From: an uncultured Rikenellaceae bacterium
Lineage (GTDB): Bacteria; Bacteroidota; Bacteroidia; Bacteroidales; Rikenellaceae
Assembly: GCA_949284665.1 (NCBI GenBank)
Contig: CASDWR010000007.1
Coordinates: forward strand, 1 to 11,787
DNA length: 11,787 nucleotides
Direction: 5' to 3'
The stretch's first letter is position 1. Every line of letters starts with the position of its first letter. Positions 1 through 6,069 of this stretch are shown here, piece after piece. A program made the translations under genes and the position numbers. The notes below the pieces were generated by a model. That model worked only from the letters and a program-made list of their open reading frames with translations, was not told the DNA's origin and did not search any database.

Positions 1-248
1 AAGAATCCGAAAACTTCTACCGCAACGAATACATTGCCCGTTGTGCTATCGGCAAAGCCCTCACCCTCTCCGCTAAAGGCGATACCGTATACGGAAAACG
101 CACCGAACACTTCTTCGCCTACACCCGACTTTATCGGCGAGGCTGGATAAAACTCTGGATACTCAACCGTCTGCCCGTCGCCTGGCGTGCCACATTGCTC
201 TCCCTTTACAATCGTCTTGCCTGGCTTCTCCTCCACAAAGGATTTTAA
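1..248 (+). CDS. C-terminal fragment of an unrecognised protein
   Basis: An open frame enters from the left edge (first full codon at base 3) and stops at TAA 246-248, giving the last 81 residues of a protein. The fragment is basic and aromatic, with a Trp- and Leu-rich tail (motifs such as RRGWIKLWILNRLPVAW and NRLAWLLLHKGF near the end) that looks like an amphipathic or membrane-associating helix. I do not recognise the family. A glycosyltransferase or other membrane-peripheral enzyme tail is conceivable, but that is only an impression. It lies on the same strand as the next gene, 54 bp upstream of its ATG, so the two could share a transcript. Codon usage is like that of the neighbours, which supports a genuine coding end. 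Confidence 0.6.
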   Translation, partial: ESENFYRNEYIARCAIGKALTLSAKGDTVYGKRTEHFFAYTRLYRRGWIKLWILNRLPVAWRATLLSLYNRLAWLLLHKGF

Positions 249-302
249 AAATTGCATCGAAGCAGGGACAGCAGACGAAACCGGGAAATACCGCTGTAAC
301 AT

Positions 303-860
303 ATGAGTAAGCAAAAAGCATCGAACGATCTTCGGAAAATCCCCAATGTGGGCAAACAAACTGAACACGATCTGCTGGCCATGGGATACACCTCCATCGA
401 ATCCCTGAGAGGCAAACGGGCCGAAGAACTCTATGCTGAAGAGTGTGCCCTGCGCAACCGGCAAATCGATCGCTGCCAACTCTATCTGTTCCGTGCCGTG
501 GAATATTTCGTCAATACTCCCGACCCCGACCCACAAAAATGCAAATGGTGGTACTGGAAAGATCGGCACACCGACGTATCCCCTTGTGGCGTCATTTGTG
601 CCGGGTGTAATCTTTTCCCGACTAAATGCAACGGATGCAAAACGATAAAAGGGGAAGTATTCTGGTTACAATATACGGGAGAAAAGTGTTGTGCCGTATA
701 TGATTGTTGTATAAACATCAATCGGAAAAAGCACTGCGGAGAATGCAAAGATCTTCCCTGCACACGCTTCAAAAAAGACCCGACGATTTCTGATGAAGAG
801 AATCTCGAAAACCTCAGGACAATGTTGGACAATCTGAAGAATGCGACAGACTCGGGATAA
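303..860 (+). CDS. Cdd1-type helix-hairpin-helix protein fused to a DUF3795-like cysteine-rich domain
   Basis: This 185-residue protein has two parts. Residues about 5-87 match the Cdd1 ('pathogenicity locus') family: a helix-hairpin-helix segment IPNVGKQTEHDLLAMGY at 13-29, then ELY...C...RQIDRCQLYLFRAVEYF and the family-typical ending KCKWWYWKD (79-87). Residues about 93-155 look like a DUF3795 domain, opening PCGVICAGC and continuing KCNGCK, with 12 cysteines at 95, 99, 102, 109, 112, 129, 130, 135, 136, 145, 148 and 153. The cysteine spacing suggests metal binding, zinc or an Fe-S cluster (inference). Helix-hairpin-helix domains usually contact DNA without sequence specificity; neither family has a settled biochemical role that I can state. 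Some Cdd1 proteins carry the annotation 'putative mitomycin resistance', which is weak evidence. The ATG at 303 is the natural start. It may be cotranscribed with the gene ending at 248. Domain recognition is fairly sure; function is unknown. Confidence 0.85.
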   Translation: MSKQKASNDLRKIPNVGKQTEHDLLAMGYTSIESLRGKRAEELYAEECALRNRQIDRCQLYLFRAVEYFVNTPDPDPQKCKWWYWKDRHTDVSPCGVICAGCNLFPTKCNGCKTIKGEVFWLQYTGEKCCAVYDCCININRKKHCGECKDLPCTRFKKDPTISDEENLENLRTMLDNLKNATDSG

Positions 861-889
861 ACCCATTACGAATATTTCAGAGACGGGGT

Positions 890-910
890 AAAAAAGAGCT
901 CCTCTTCTTT
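890..910. terminator. Possible bidirectional A/T-rich hairpin terminator
   Basis: Between the convergent genes ending at 860 (plus) and 992 (minus), an A-run followed by GAG is complementary to CTC followed by a T-rich tract. The stem is nine positions with one mismatch and a three-base loop (899-901). It has an A-tract on one side and a T-tract on the other, as expected for a terminator serving both strands. The GC core is only three pairs, so this is a tentative call. I see no gene in 861-991. Confidence 0.35.
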
Positions 911-991
911 CGCCCAATGCTCTGGGAAAAATCATTCCTTCACCCAAAAGCCCCTGCTGAAAAGTCAACGCGATCTTCCGCACGAGCAAAT

Positions 992-2305
992 TCAGGACTT
1001 ATAGCGAACCCATTTGCCAATCTCAGCCAACGAAGGTTTCTTGCCATACATAAAAATGCCCACCCGATAAATCCTGCCGGCTAACCAAACCATCGCCACA
1101 AACGACGCGTAAAGCAACAAGGCTGAAAGAATCACCTCCCATCCGGGGACACCGTAAGGTAAACGCGCCATCATCACCACCGGTGAAAAAAACGGAATCA
1201 TACTGAACCAAAACGCAATCGACCCTTGAGGATTTTGTGTTACGGCAACCACCATTATCAACCCCAACAAAATCGGCAACGTAACGGGTAATTGCAGATT
1301 CTGCGTATCCTTTTCATTATCCACAGCACTTCCCACCGCCGCAAACATGGCCCCATAAAAGAGATAACCGCCAATAAAGAAGAGCAGAAATCCGCCCAGC
1401 ATGCCGAACAAATAGAGCGGATCGGTCAATGTTTCGACAATGGCAGCCAAATCCATATTGACGTTTTCTTGCGCCATATCGACAGGCAATCCTGCCTGAA
1501 TGGAGGCGGCCGCCTGCAACATGTCTCCAGCAAAAAAAGCAACGGTCGCTCCTCCGACAACCACAATAAGAACCGCCCAAATAACAAACTGAGTAACAGC
1601 CACCGAAGCGATTCCCAGAATTTTCCCCATCATCAATTCGAAAGGACGTACCGACGAAACCATCACCTCCAAAACTTTGCTGCTCTTCTCTTCGATCACC
1701 CCCTGCATTACCGTGCCGCCGTAAATCATCACGAACATGTAGATCAAACCACCAAACAGATAGGCAAGCATCATTGACAGAGCACTCGAACTTCCACTTG
1801 CCCCTCCCGCAAAATCGATCCTCCTTACCGCCATCGACACAGGACTCTCTATTTGCTTCATGATCGAGTCCAAATCCTCAATGTCATATGCCTTGAGCTT
1901 CTCTTTCTCGATGATCTTCTTGATTTGGTCAGCAATACTTTTTTCGATCGTCACCGTTGAGGGTTCATACGTATAAAACTGCACGTTCTGAGGATTCGAC
2001 ACAACATCGGCTCCGATGACCAGAATCCCGAATATGTCGGGCCTGTTATCGCGAATTTCGTCGAGGGTCTTTTCAGATACGATGAAACGAATCATTCCCT
2101 CATCCGCCAATCCCGGGGCGACTATCCCGCTCCTGTCCACAACCCAAATCTCTTTGGGTTCTCCGCCTTCGAGATTCAACATCCATACCGGCACAACCAT
2201 CAACGCCACCATAAAAAGCGGCGTTACGATCGTGGTGATAATGAAACTCTTTTTACGTACACGCTCATTGAACTCCCTGCGGATGATAATCCCGATCTTG
2301 CCCAT
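992..2305 (-). CDS. ABC-2 type exporter permease, NatB-like
   Basis: This 437-residue integral membrane protein is the permease half of an ABC exporter in the ABC-2/NatB class (ABC2_membrane_3 type). Visible features are a basic cytoplasmic N-terminus (MGKIGIIIRREFNERVRKKS), a first membrane helix at about 21-43, a long extracytoplasmic domain at about 44-175, then a block of five or so hydrophobic helices. After the second helix comes the conserved cytoplasmic motif GVIEEKSSKVLEVMVSS...GKILG (about 203-232), characteristic of this permease class. The tail after the last helix is short and basic. Its start lies 12 bp downstream of the ATPase stop, so the two genes form an operon and presumably one transporter. 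NatAB of Bacillus exports sodium; relatives export peptides, drugs or lipids, and the substrate here cannot be read from sequence. The family call is strong, the substrate unknown. Confidence 0.9.
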   Translation of the reverse strand: MGKIGIIIRREFNERVRKKSFIITTIVTPLFMVALMVVPVWMLNLEGGEPKEIWVVDRSGIVAPGLADEGMIRFIVSEKTLDEIRDNRPDIFGILVIGADVVSNPQNVQFYTYEPSTVTIEKSIADQIKKIIEKEKLKAYDIEDLDSIMKQIESPVSMAVRRIDFAGGASGSSSALSMMLAYLFGGLIYMFVMIYGGTVMQGVIEEKSSKVLEVMVSSVRPFELMMGKILGIASVAVTQFVIWAVLIVVVGGATVAFFAGDMLQAAASIQAGLPVDMAQENVNMDLAAIVETLTDPLYLFGMLGGFLLFFIGGYLFYGAMFAAVGSAVDNEKDTQNLQLPVTLPILLGLIMVVAVTQNPQGSIAFWFSMIPFFSPVVMMARLPYGVPGWEVILSALLLYASFVAMVWLAGRIYRVGIFMYGKKPSLAEIGKWVRYKS

Positions 2306-2317
2306 GGTTCATCGACT

Positions 2318-3265
2318 TTATTTCAATTCTCCTGCTACGGCTTTGATAAATATATCGTTCATGCCGGGAATGATTTCCCGGAAGGAGCGTAATTCAACCG
2401 CATCGTTCATCAGGGCAATCAACCCCCTCACCGAAGCATCCGCCGGAACACGAATACGAAGCGACTGTATCGGTCGGTCCGTTTCATTCGGATCAGACGC
2501 CTCTTCCCCATCATGCAAAAGCACGCATTTCCCTTCCAAGGCCTTTTCGAGCATCGTACGATCCCCACGGAAATCGACGGCAAATACATTATCCCCATAC
2601 CGACGACGGATTTCATCGGTCGGCCCGCTCAAGATGTTTCTGGATCGGTTGATCAATGTCAGGTGATCGCATATCTCCTCAACAGAAGACATGTTGTGTG
2701 TGGAAAAAAGTACGGTCGCACCCCGGTTGCGCAGACGCAGGATTTCCTCTTTCAAAAGGTTGGCATTGATCGGATCGAATCCGCTGAAAGGCTCGTCGAA
2801 GATCAACAGATCGGGTTCATGCAGCACTGTCACGATAAACTGAATCTTTTGGGCCATCCCCTTGCTCAACTCCTCCACCCGTTTGTTCCACCACCTCTGG
2901 ATGTCAAATCGCCGAAACCACTCCTGTAATCGGGTCGTGGCCTCCCTGCGGGACAACCCTTTCAGTTGAGCAAAATAAAGTGCCTGTTCTCCCACTCTCA
3001 TCTTCTTGTAAAGCCCTCTCTCTTCCGGCAGATAACCGATCCGACCGACATCCTCAGGGGCCAAAAGCCGATCGCCGAACCAAACCCGGCCACTGTCGGG
3101 AGCCGTAATCCGGTTGATGATCCGGATAAGGGTGGTTTTCCCCGCGCCATTGGGACCGAGCAAACCATAAACCGATCCTACAGGCACCGACAACGACACA
3201 TCATCCAATGCCGTATGGTTCGCAAACCGTTTCGTTACGTGCTCAACTCTCAACAAATTCTTCAT
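2318..3265 (-). CDS. ABC transporter ATP-binding protein, NatA-like
   Basis: The 315-residue ATPase subunit pairs with the permease encoded 12 bp downstream. Numbering from the ATG at 3265, the Walker A motif GPNGAGKT is at 37-44, the signature LSKGMAQKIQ at 133-142, Walker B LLIFDEP at 153-159, a D-loop SGFDP directly after it, and the switch histidine at 190. The region after residue 220 corresponds to the C-terminal extension (DUF4162-like) common in this subclass. The Q-loop position reads GYLPEERGLY, with Glu where many ABC ATPases have Gln, and the signature is LSKGM rather than LSGGQ; both variants are familiar in the NatA branch. The frame can be extended to a TTG at 3286, but the ATG at 3265 gives the normal N-terminus MKNLLRVEHVTKRF and is preferred. 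The gene is divergent from manA. It probably powers export of an unknown substrate. Confidence 0.9.
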   Translation of the reverse strand: MKNLLRVEHVTKRFANHTALDDVSLSVPVGSVYGLLGPNGAGKTTLIRIINRITAPDSGRVWFGDRLLAPEDVGRIGYLPEERGLYKKMRVGEQALYFAQLKGLSRREATTRLQEWFRRFDIQRWWNKRVEELSKGMAQKIQFIVTVLHEPDLLIFDEPFSGFDPINANLLKEEILRLRNRGATVLFSTHNMSSVEEICDHLTLINRSRNILSGPTDEIRRRYGDNVFAVDFRGDRTMLEKALEGKCVLLHDGEEASDPNETDRPIQSLRIRVPADASVRGLIALMNDAVELRSFREIIPGMNDIFIKAVAGELK

Positions 3266-3283
3266 CCTGCCGTCAGTGAAACA

Positions 3284-3291
3284 CAAAAATA
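3284..3291 (-). promoter_or_regulatory. Putative Bacteroidota -7 promoter element for the ABC operon
   Basis: Read on the minus strand the bases are TATTTTTG, an exact fit to the Bacteroidota TAnnTTTG element. It lies 18 bases upstream of the ATPase ATG (3265), implying a leader of only about a dozen nucleotides. I see no convincing -33 TTTG partner. If the upstream TTG were the real start, this motif would overlap it, which also favours the ATG at 3265. Confidence 0.45.
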
Positions 3292-3332
3292 CGAATAAAT
3301 CAAGAATTCCTCCTTTTTCGGCCGAAAATAAC

Positions 3333-3340
3333 TACATTTG
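3333..3340 (+). promoter_or_regulatory. Putative Bacteroidota -7 promoter element for manA
   Basis: TACATTTG is an exact match to TAnnTTTG and lies 25 bases upstream of the manA ATG at 3366, implying a leader of roughly 20 nucleotides. A -33 TTTG is not evident; there is only a T-run at about 3314-3318. Together with the minus-strand motif at 3284-3291 it defines a back-to-back promoter region in the 100-bp divergent gap. Confidence 0.5.
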
Positions 3341-3365
3341 CATACGGACTACAAATTTTCAATCT

Positions 3366-4373
3366 ATGCTCTATCCTCTGAAGTTCAAACCCCGCCTCAA
3401 GGAACTTATCTGGGGCGGCGACAAACTGGCAAAAGCAGGCAAAAAACCGTCGCCGAAAGCCAATCCCGAGAAAATCGGCGAGAGTTGGGAAGTCTCCGGG
3501 GTACCAGGCGATATTTCGGTCGTTGCCAACGGCTTCTTGAAAAACAACAATTTGCAGGAACTCATCGAGGTCTACATGGGAGATCTGGTAGGCGACTCGG
3601 TATACGAAAAATACGGACTCGAATTCCCCGTGCTCGTTAAATTCATCGACGCTCATGACGTATTATCGGTACAGGTACATCCGGACGACGCATTAGCCGA
3701 AAAACGCCACAATTCGCGCGGGAAAACCGAAATGTGGTACGTGGTGGATGCCGAACCGGGTGGATTCCTGTACGTAGGTTTCAAACGAGAACTCTCACGT
3801 GAAGAGTATGCCGTCGCCGTTGAAAGCGGTTCCCTTTCCGAATTGCTCGAACGATACGAAGTTAAAAAAGGGGATGTATATTTTATCCCTGCCGGCACGG
3901 TGCATGCAATCGGACGGGGTGTACTGATTGCCGAAATTCAGGAAACGTCAAACATTACTTATCGCATCGACGACTGGGGACGTGTGGGGAAAGATGGAAA
4001 ACCCAGACAACTCCATACCGAACTGGCCATCGACGCTATCGATTTTTCCGTACCCGGCGATCGACGCATTTCCGTTTCTCCGGCTTTTGATGCAGATGCC
4101 CGCGTCGTATCCTGCCCCCACTTCACCGTCAACTTGCTGAACCTCGAGGAAAAAATCGTTCGGGATTACGCTCCTTTAGACAGTTTCGTGATCTACCTTT
4201 GCACCGAAGGATCCTGCCGGATCGTTTCCGAGTCGGGAGAAGAGCAGCTGTCGGCACTGGAGAGTATTCTGATCCCGGCCGAAGAGACGGAAATCACCCT
4301 CTACGGGAAAGCTACGCTACTGGAAGTCTACATCGATTCTGCGGAATCCTCCTCAGCGACGGACCGCCATTGA
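3366..4373 (+). CDS. manA: Mannose-6-phosphate isomerase, class I
   Basis: ManA interconverts fructose-6-phosphate and mannose-6-phosphate in the cytoplasm, feeding GDP-mannose and fucose synthesis for glycans or allowing mannose use. Numbering from the ATG at 3366 (335 residues), the zinc site is visible as QVHPDD with Q103 and H105, then KTEMWYV with E122, and later IPAGTVHAIG with H180. The active-site stretch IQETSNITYRIDDWGR (191-206) includes R200. Length and domain order fit the short bacterial type I enzymes (Bacillus ManA-like), with a cupin core and a small C-terminal beta domain; the long helical insertion of E. coli ManA is absent. The open frame extends upstream to 3276, but that would place the -7 motif inside the gene, and residue 1 at 3366 gives the family N-terminus MLYPLKFKPRLKELIWGG. 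murA follows 81 bp downstream on the same strand and may be cotranscribed. Confidence 0.93.
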   Translation: MLYPLKFKPRLKELIWGGDKLAKAGKKPSPKANPEKIGESWEVSGVPGDISVVANGFLKNNNLQELIEVYMGDLVGDSVYEKYGLEFPVLVKFIDAHDVLSVQVHPDDALAEKRHNSRGKTEMWYVVDAEPGGFLYVGFKRELSREEYAVAVESGSLSELLERYEVKKGDVYFIPAGTVHAIGRGVLIAEIQETSNITYRIDDWGRVGKDGKPRQLHTELAIDAIDFSVPGDRRISVSPAFDADARVVSCPHFTVNLLNLEEKIVRDYAPLDSFVIYLCTEGSCRIVSESGEEQLSALESILIPAEETEITLYGKATLLEVYIDSAESSSATDRH

Positions 4374-4454
4374 TCTTCCCAAGGCAACCAATCCGCTTAC
4401 GAGAATCAGGAAACGGCAGGCAACCTTTATACCAACCCCAAAAAGACTCTTCCT

Positions 4455-5768
4455 ATGGCAATATTCGAAGTTCACGGAGGCCGCACACTGAGCGGCGAAA
4501 TCACCCCCCAGGGAGCCAAAAACGAAGCACTCCAGATTATTTGTGCCTGCTTGCTCACCCCCGAGACGGTAACGCTCCGAAACGTACCCGAAATAGTGGA
4601 TGTCATCCGCATGTTCGAATTGCTCGAGCACATGGGTGCCGAGGTCAGAAAACTCGCTCCCGGGACCTTCTCAGTGACAGCCAGACAAATCGATCTCGAC
4701 TACCTTTCGAGTGAAAATTACCGCGAACTGGGGGCCAAATTGCGTGGTTCGGTCATGTTGATTGGCCCGTTGCTGGCCCGATTCGGAATCGCATATCTGC
4801 CCAAACCCGGAGGAGACAAAATCGGACGACGCAGGCTCGATACCCATTTTTTCGGACTTCAGAAACTGGGTGCCATCTTCGACTATGATCTGAACGAGAA
4901 CTTCTTTGCCTTGCGCAGTAAAAACGGTTTGAAGGGATGTTACATGCTTCTCGATGAAGCCTCGGTTACCGGAACCGCCAATATCATCATGGCGTCGGTA
5001 CTGGCAAAGGGGACTACCACAATTTACAATGCAGCCTGCGAACCCTATATCCAGCAGTTATGTCGAATGCTTTGTCGGATGGGGGCCAAAATCACGGGAA
5101 TCGCTTCCAATCTGCTGACCATTGAAGGAGTCGACTCCCTCGGCGGCACAGAACACACCATGCTGCCCGATATGATCGAGGTGGGCAGTTTCATCGGCAT
5201 GGCGGCCATGACCCGTTCCGAACTGACCATCCGCGACGTATCCTACGATAATCTTGGCATCATCCCGGCCCAATTCGCCCGCATGGGCATCCATTTCGAA
5301 CAACGGGGTGACGACATCCATATCCCCCGGCAGGAACACTACCAGATTGAGAGTTTCATCGACGGATCGATCATGACCATCGCCGATGCTCCCTGGCCCG
5401 GGCTGACACCCGACCTGCTTTCTGTTTTCCTGGTGGTGGCCACACAGGCGAAAGGTTCGGTACTGATCCATCAAAAATTGTTCGAAAGCCGGCTCTTTTT
5501 CGTGGACAAACTCATCGACATGGGAGCCCAGATTATCCTCTGCGATCCGCATCGTGCTACGGTCATCGGACATGACCATCAGATGCAACTACGTCCCACG
5601 AAAATGACCTCGCCCGATATTCGGGCCGGGGTCGCGCTGCTGATCGCCGCCATGAGTGCCGATGGCGTGAGCATTATCCAAAACGTCGAACAGATCGACC
5701 GCGGATACCAGCATGTTGCAGAAAGGCTCAATGCCTTGGGAGCCAAAATTATCCGTAAAGAGAGATAA
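4455..5768 (+). CDS. murA: UDP-N-acetylglucosamine 1-carboxyvinyltransferase with Asp in place of the catalytic Cys
   Basis: MurA transfers enolpyruvate from PEP to UDP-GlcNAc, the first committed step of cytoplasmic peptidoglycan precursor synthesis. The 437-residue protein shows the EPT fold landmarks: GAKNEAL with K22 and N23; the mobile loop KPGGDKIGRRRLDTH (117-131); the catalytic-base region PWPGLTPD with D320; and DIRAGVAL with R390. In E. coli the loop reads PGGC with Cys115 acting as general acid and as the fosfomycin target; here the matching residue is D121 (codon 4815-4817). The natural Cys-to-Asp change is known from mycobacteria, Chlamydia and Borrelia, where the enzyme stays active and is insensitive to fosfomycin. 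It is somewhat longer than the roughly 419-residue E. coli enzyme. The ATG at 4455 gives the usual N-terminus. It lies downstream of manA and converges on the patatin gene. Confidence 0.95.
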   Translation: MAIFEVHGGRTLSGEITPQGAKNEALQIICACLLTPETVTLRNVPEIVDVIRMFELLEHMGAEVRKLAPGTFSVTARQIDLDYLSSENYRELGAKLRGSVMLIGPLLARFGIAYLPKPGGDKIGRRRLDTHFFGLQKLGAIFDYDLNENFFALRSKNGLKGCYMLLDEASVTGTANIIMASVLAKGTTTIYNAACEPYIQQLCRMLCRMGAKITGIASNLLTIEGVDSLGGTEHTMLPDMIEVGSFIGMAAMTRSELTIRDVSYDNLGIIPAQFARMGIHFEQRGDDIHIPRQEHYQIESFIDGSIMTIADAPWPGLTPDLLSVFLVVATQAKGSVLIHQKLFESRLFFVDKLIDMGAQIILCDPHRATVIGHDHQMQLRPTKMTSPDIRAGVALLIAAMSADGVSIIQNVEQIDRGYQHVAERLNALGAKIIRKER

Positions 5769-5791
5769 AAATCCCGGCCTACGGTTTTTAT
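5765..5791 (+). terminator. Possible terminator overlapping the murA stop
   Basis: ATAAAAA (5765-5771) pairs with TTTTTAT (5785-5791), and inside it CCG (5774-5776) pairs with CGG (5782-5784) around a five-base loop, with a two-base bulge. The structure overlaps the murA TAA and ends in a T-run, like a compact terminator that could work on either strand. The GC core is short, so the call is tentative. Confidence 0.4.
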
Positions 5792-6069
5792 TCCGCAAGA
5801 TAGCGATTCCGACACCGCCCAAATGGTTCATTGCAACCTGTCGGCGGATAGTGCCATACCGATTCCCTGTGCTCTCCTGGAATAAGGACAAACATCCTTC
5901 GGGATTTTCTCGGACAACTTCGCCAGCCAGACGGCCATCAAAGACAGGAACAATAGCCTATCTCCGTAAGGATCGCGGAATTACTATGCCGGACCGATCC
6001 AAAGGAGAATTTATCATCCAAAAAAGAGTGACAATCAGAAGGATCGTAAAAAATTGTGAAGAGGCAAAA
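5769..6069. other. Convergent intergenic stretch of about 300 bp with no convincing gene
   Basis: Between the 3' ends of murA and the patatin gene there is no frame with a recognisable protein. The plus-strand open frame that crosses it continues antisense through the patatin gene and has a basic, low-quality composition. The minus strand offers only a 36-codon ATG frame (5938-5828). I see no TAnnTTTG motif on either strand, no tRNA-like fold and no known RNA signature. It may be a decayed gene or simply a long spacer; a 3' UTR-derived RNA cannot be excluded. It contains the hairpins listed separately. Confidence 0.5.
5970..6000. repeat. Imperfect inverted repeat in the murA-patatin gap
   Basis: GGATCG at 5970-5975 pairs with CGATCC at 5995-6000, and the adjacent CGG (5976-5978) can pair with CCG around a ten-base loop, leaving a three-base bulge. 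No T-run follows on either side, so it does not resemble a classical intrinsic terminator. It could be an mRNA 3'-end stabiliser, a protein-binding site or chance. Confidence 0.3.

Noticed and set aside
915..930. CCCA...TGGG small hairpin followed by an A-run in the 861-991 gap.
   Set aside because: The stem is four pairs and the following run is A on the plus strand; on the minus strand the T-run precedes the stem, so it does not fit a terminator.
3266..3286. Upstream TTG start for the ABC ATPase.
   Set aside because: It adds seven unconserved residues and overlaps the -7-like motif; the ATG at 3265 gives the normal family N-terminus.
3276..3365. Upstream extension of manA by 30 codons.
   Set aside because: The extra residues do not match ManA, and the stretch holds the promoter motif; the ATG at 3366 gives the conserved start.
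5828..5938. 36-codon minus-strand ATG frame (MAVWLAKLSEK...) in the murA-patatin spacer.
   Set aside because: It is short, resembles no family I know, lacks an upstream promoter motif, and can be extended only about 14 codons before a stop.
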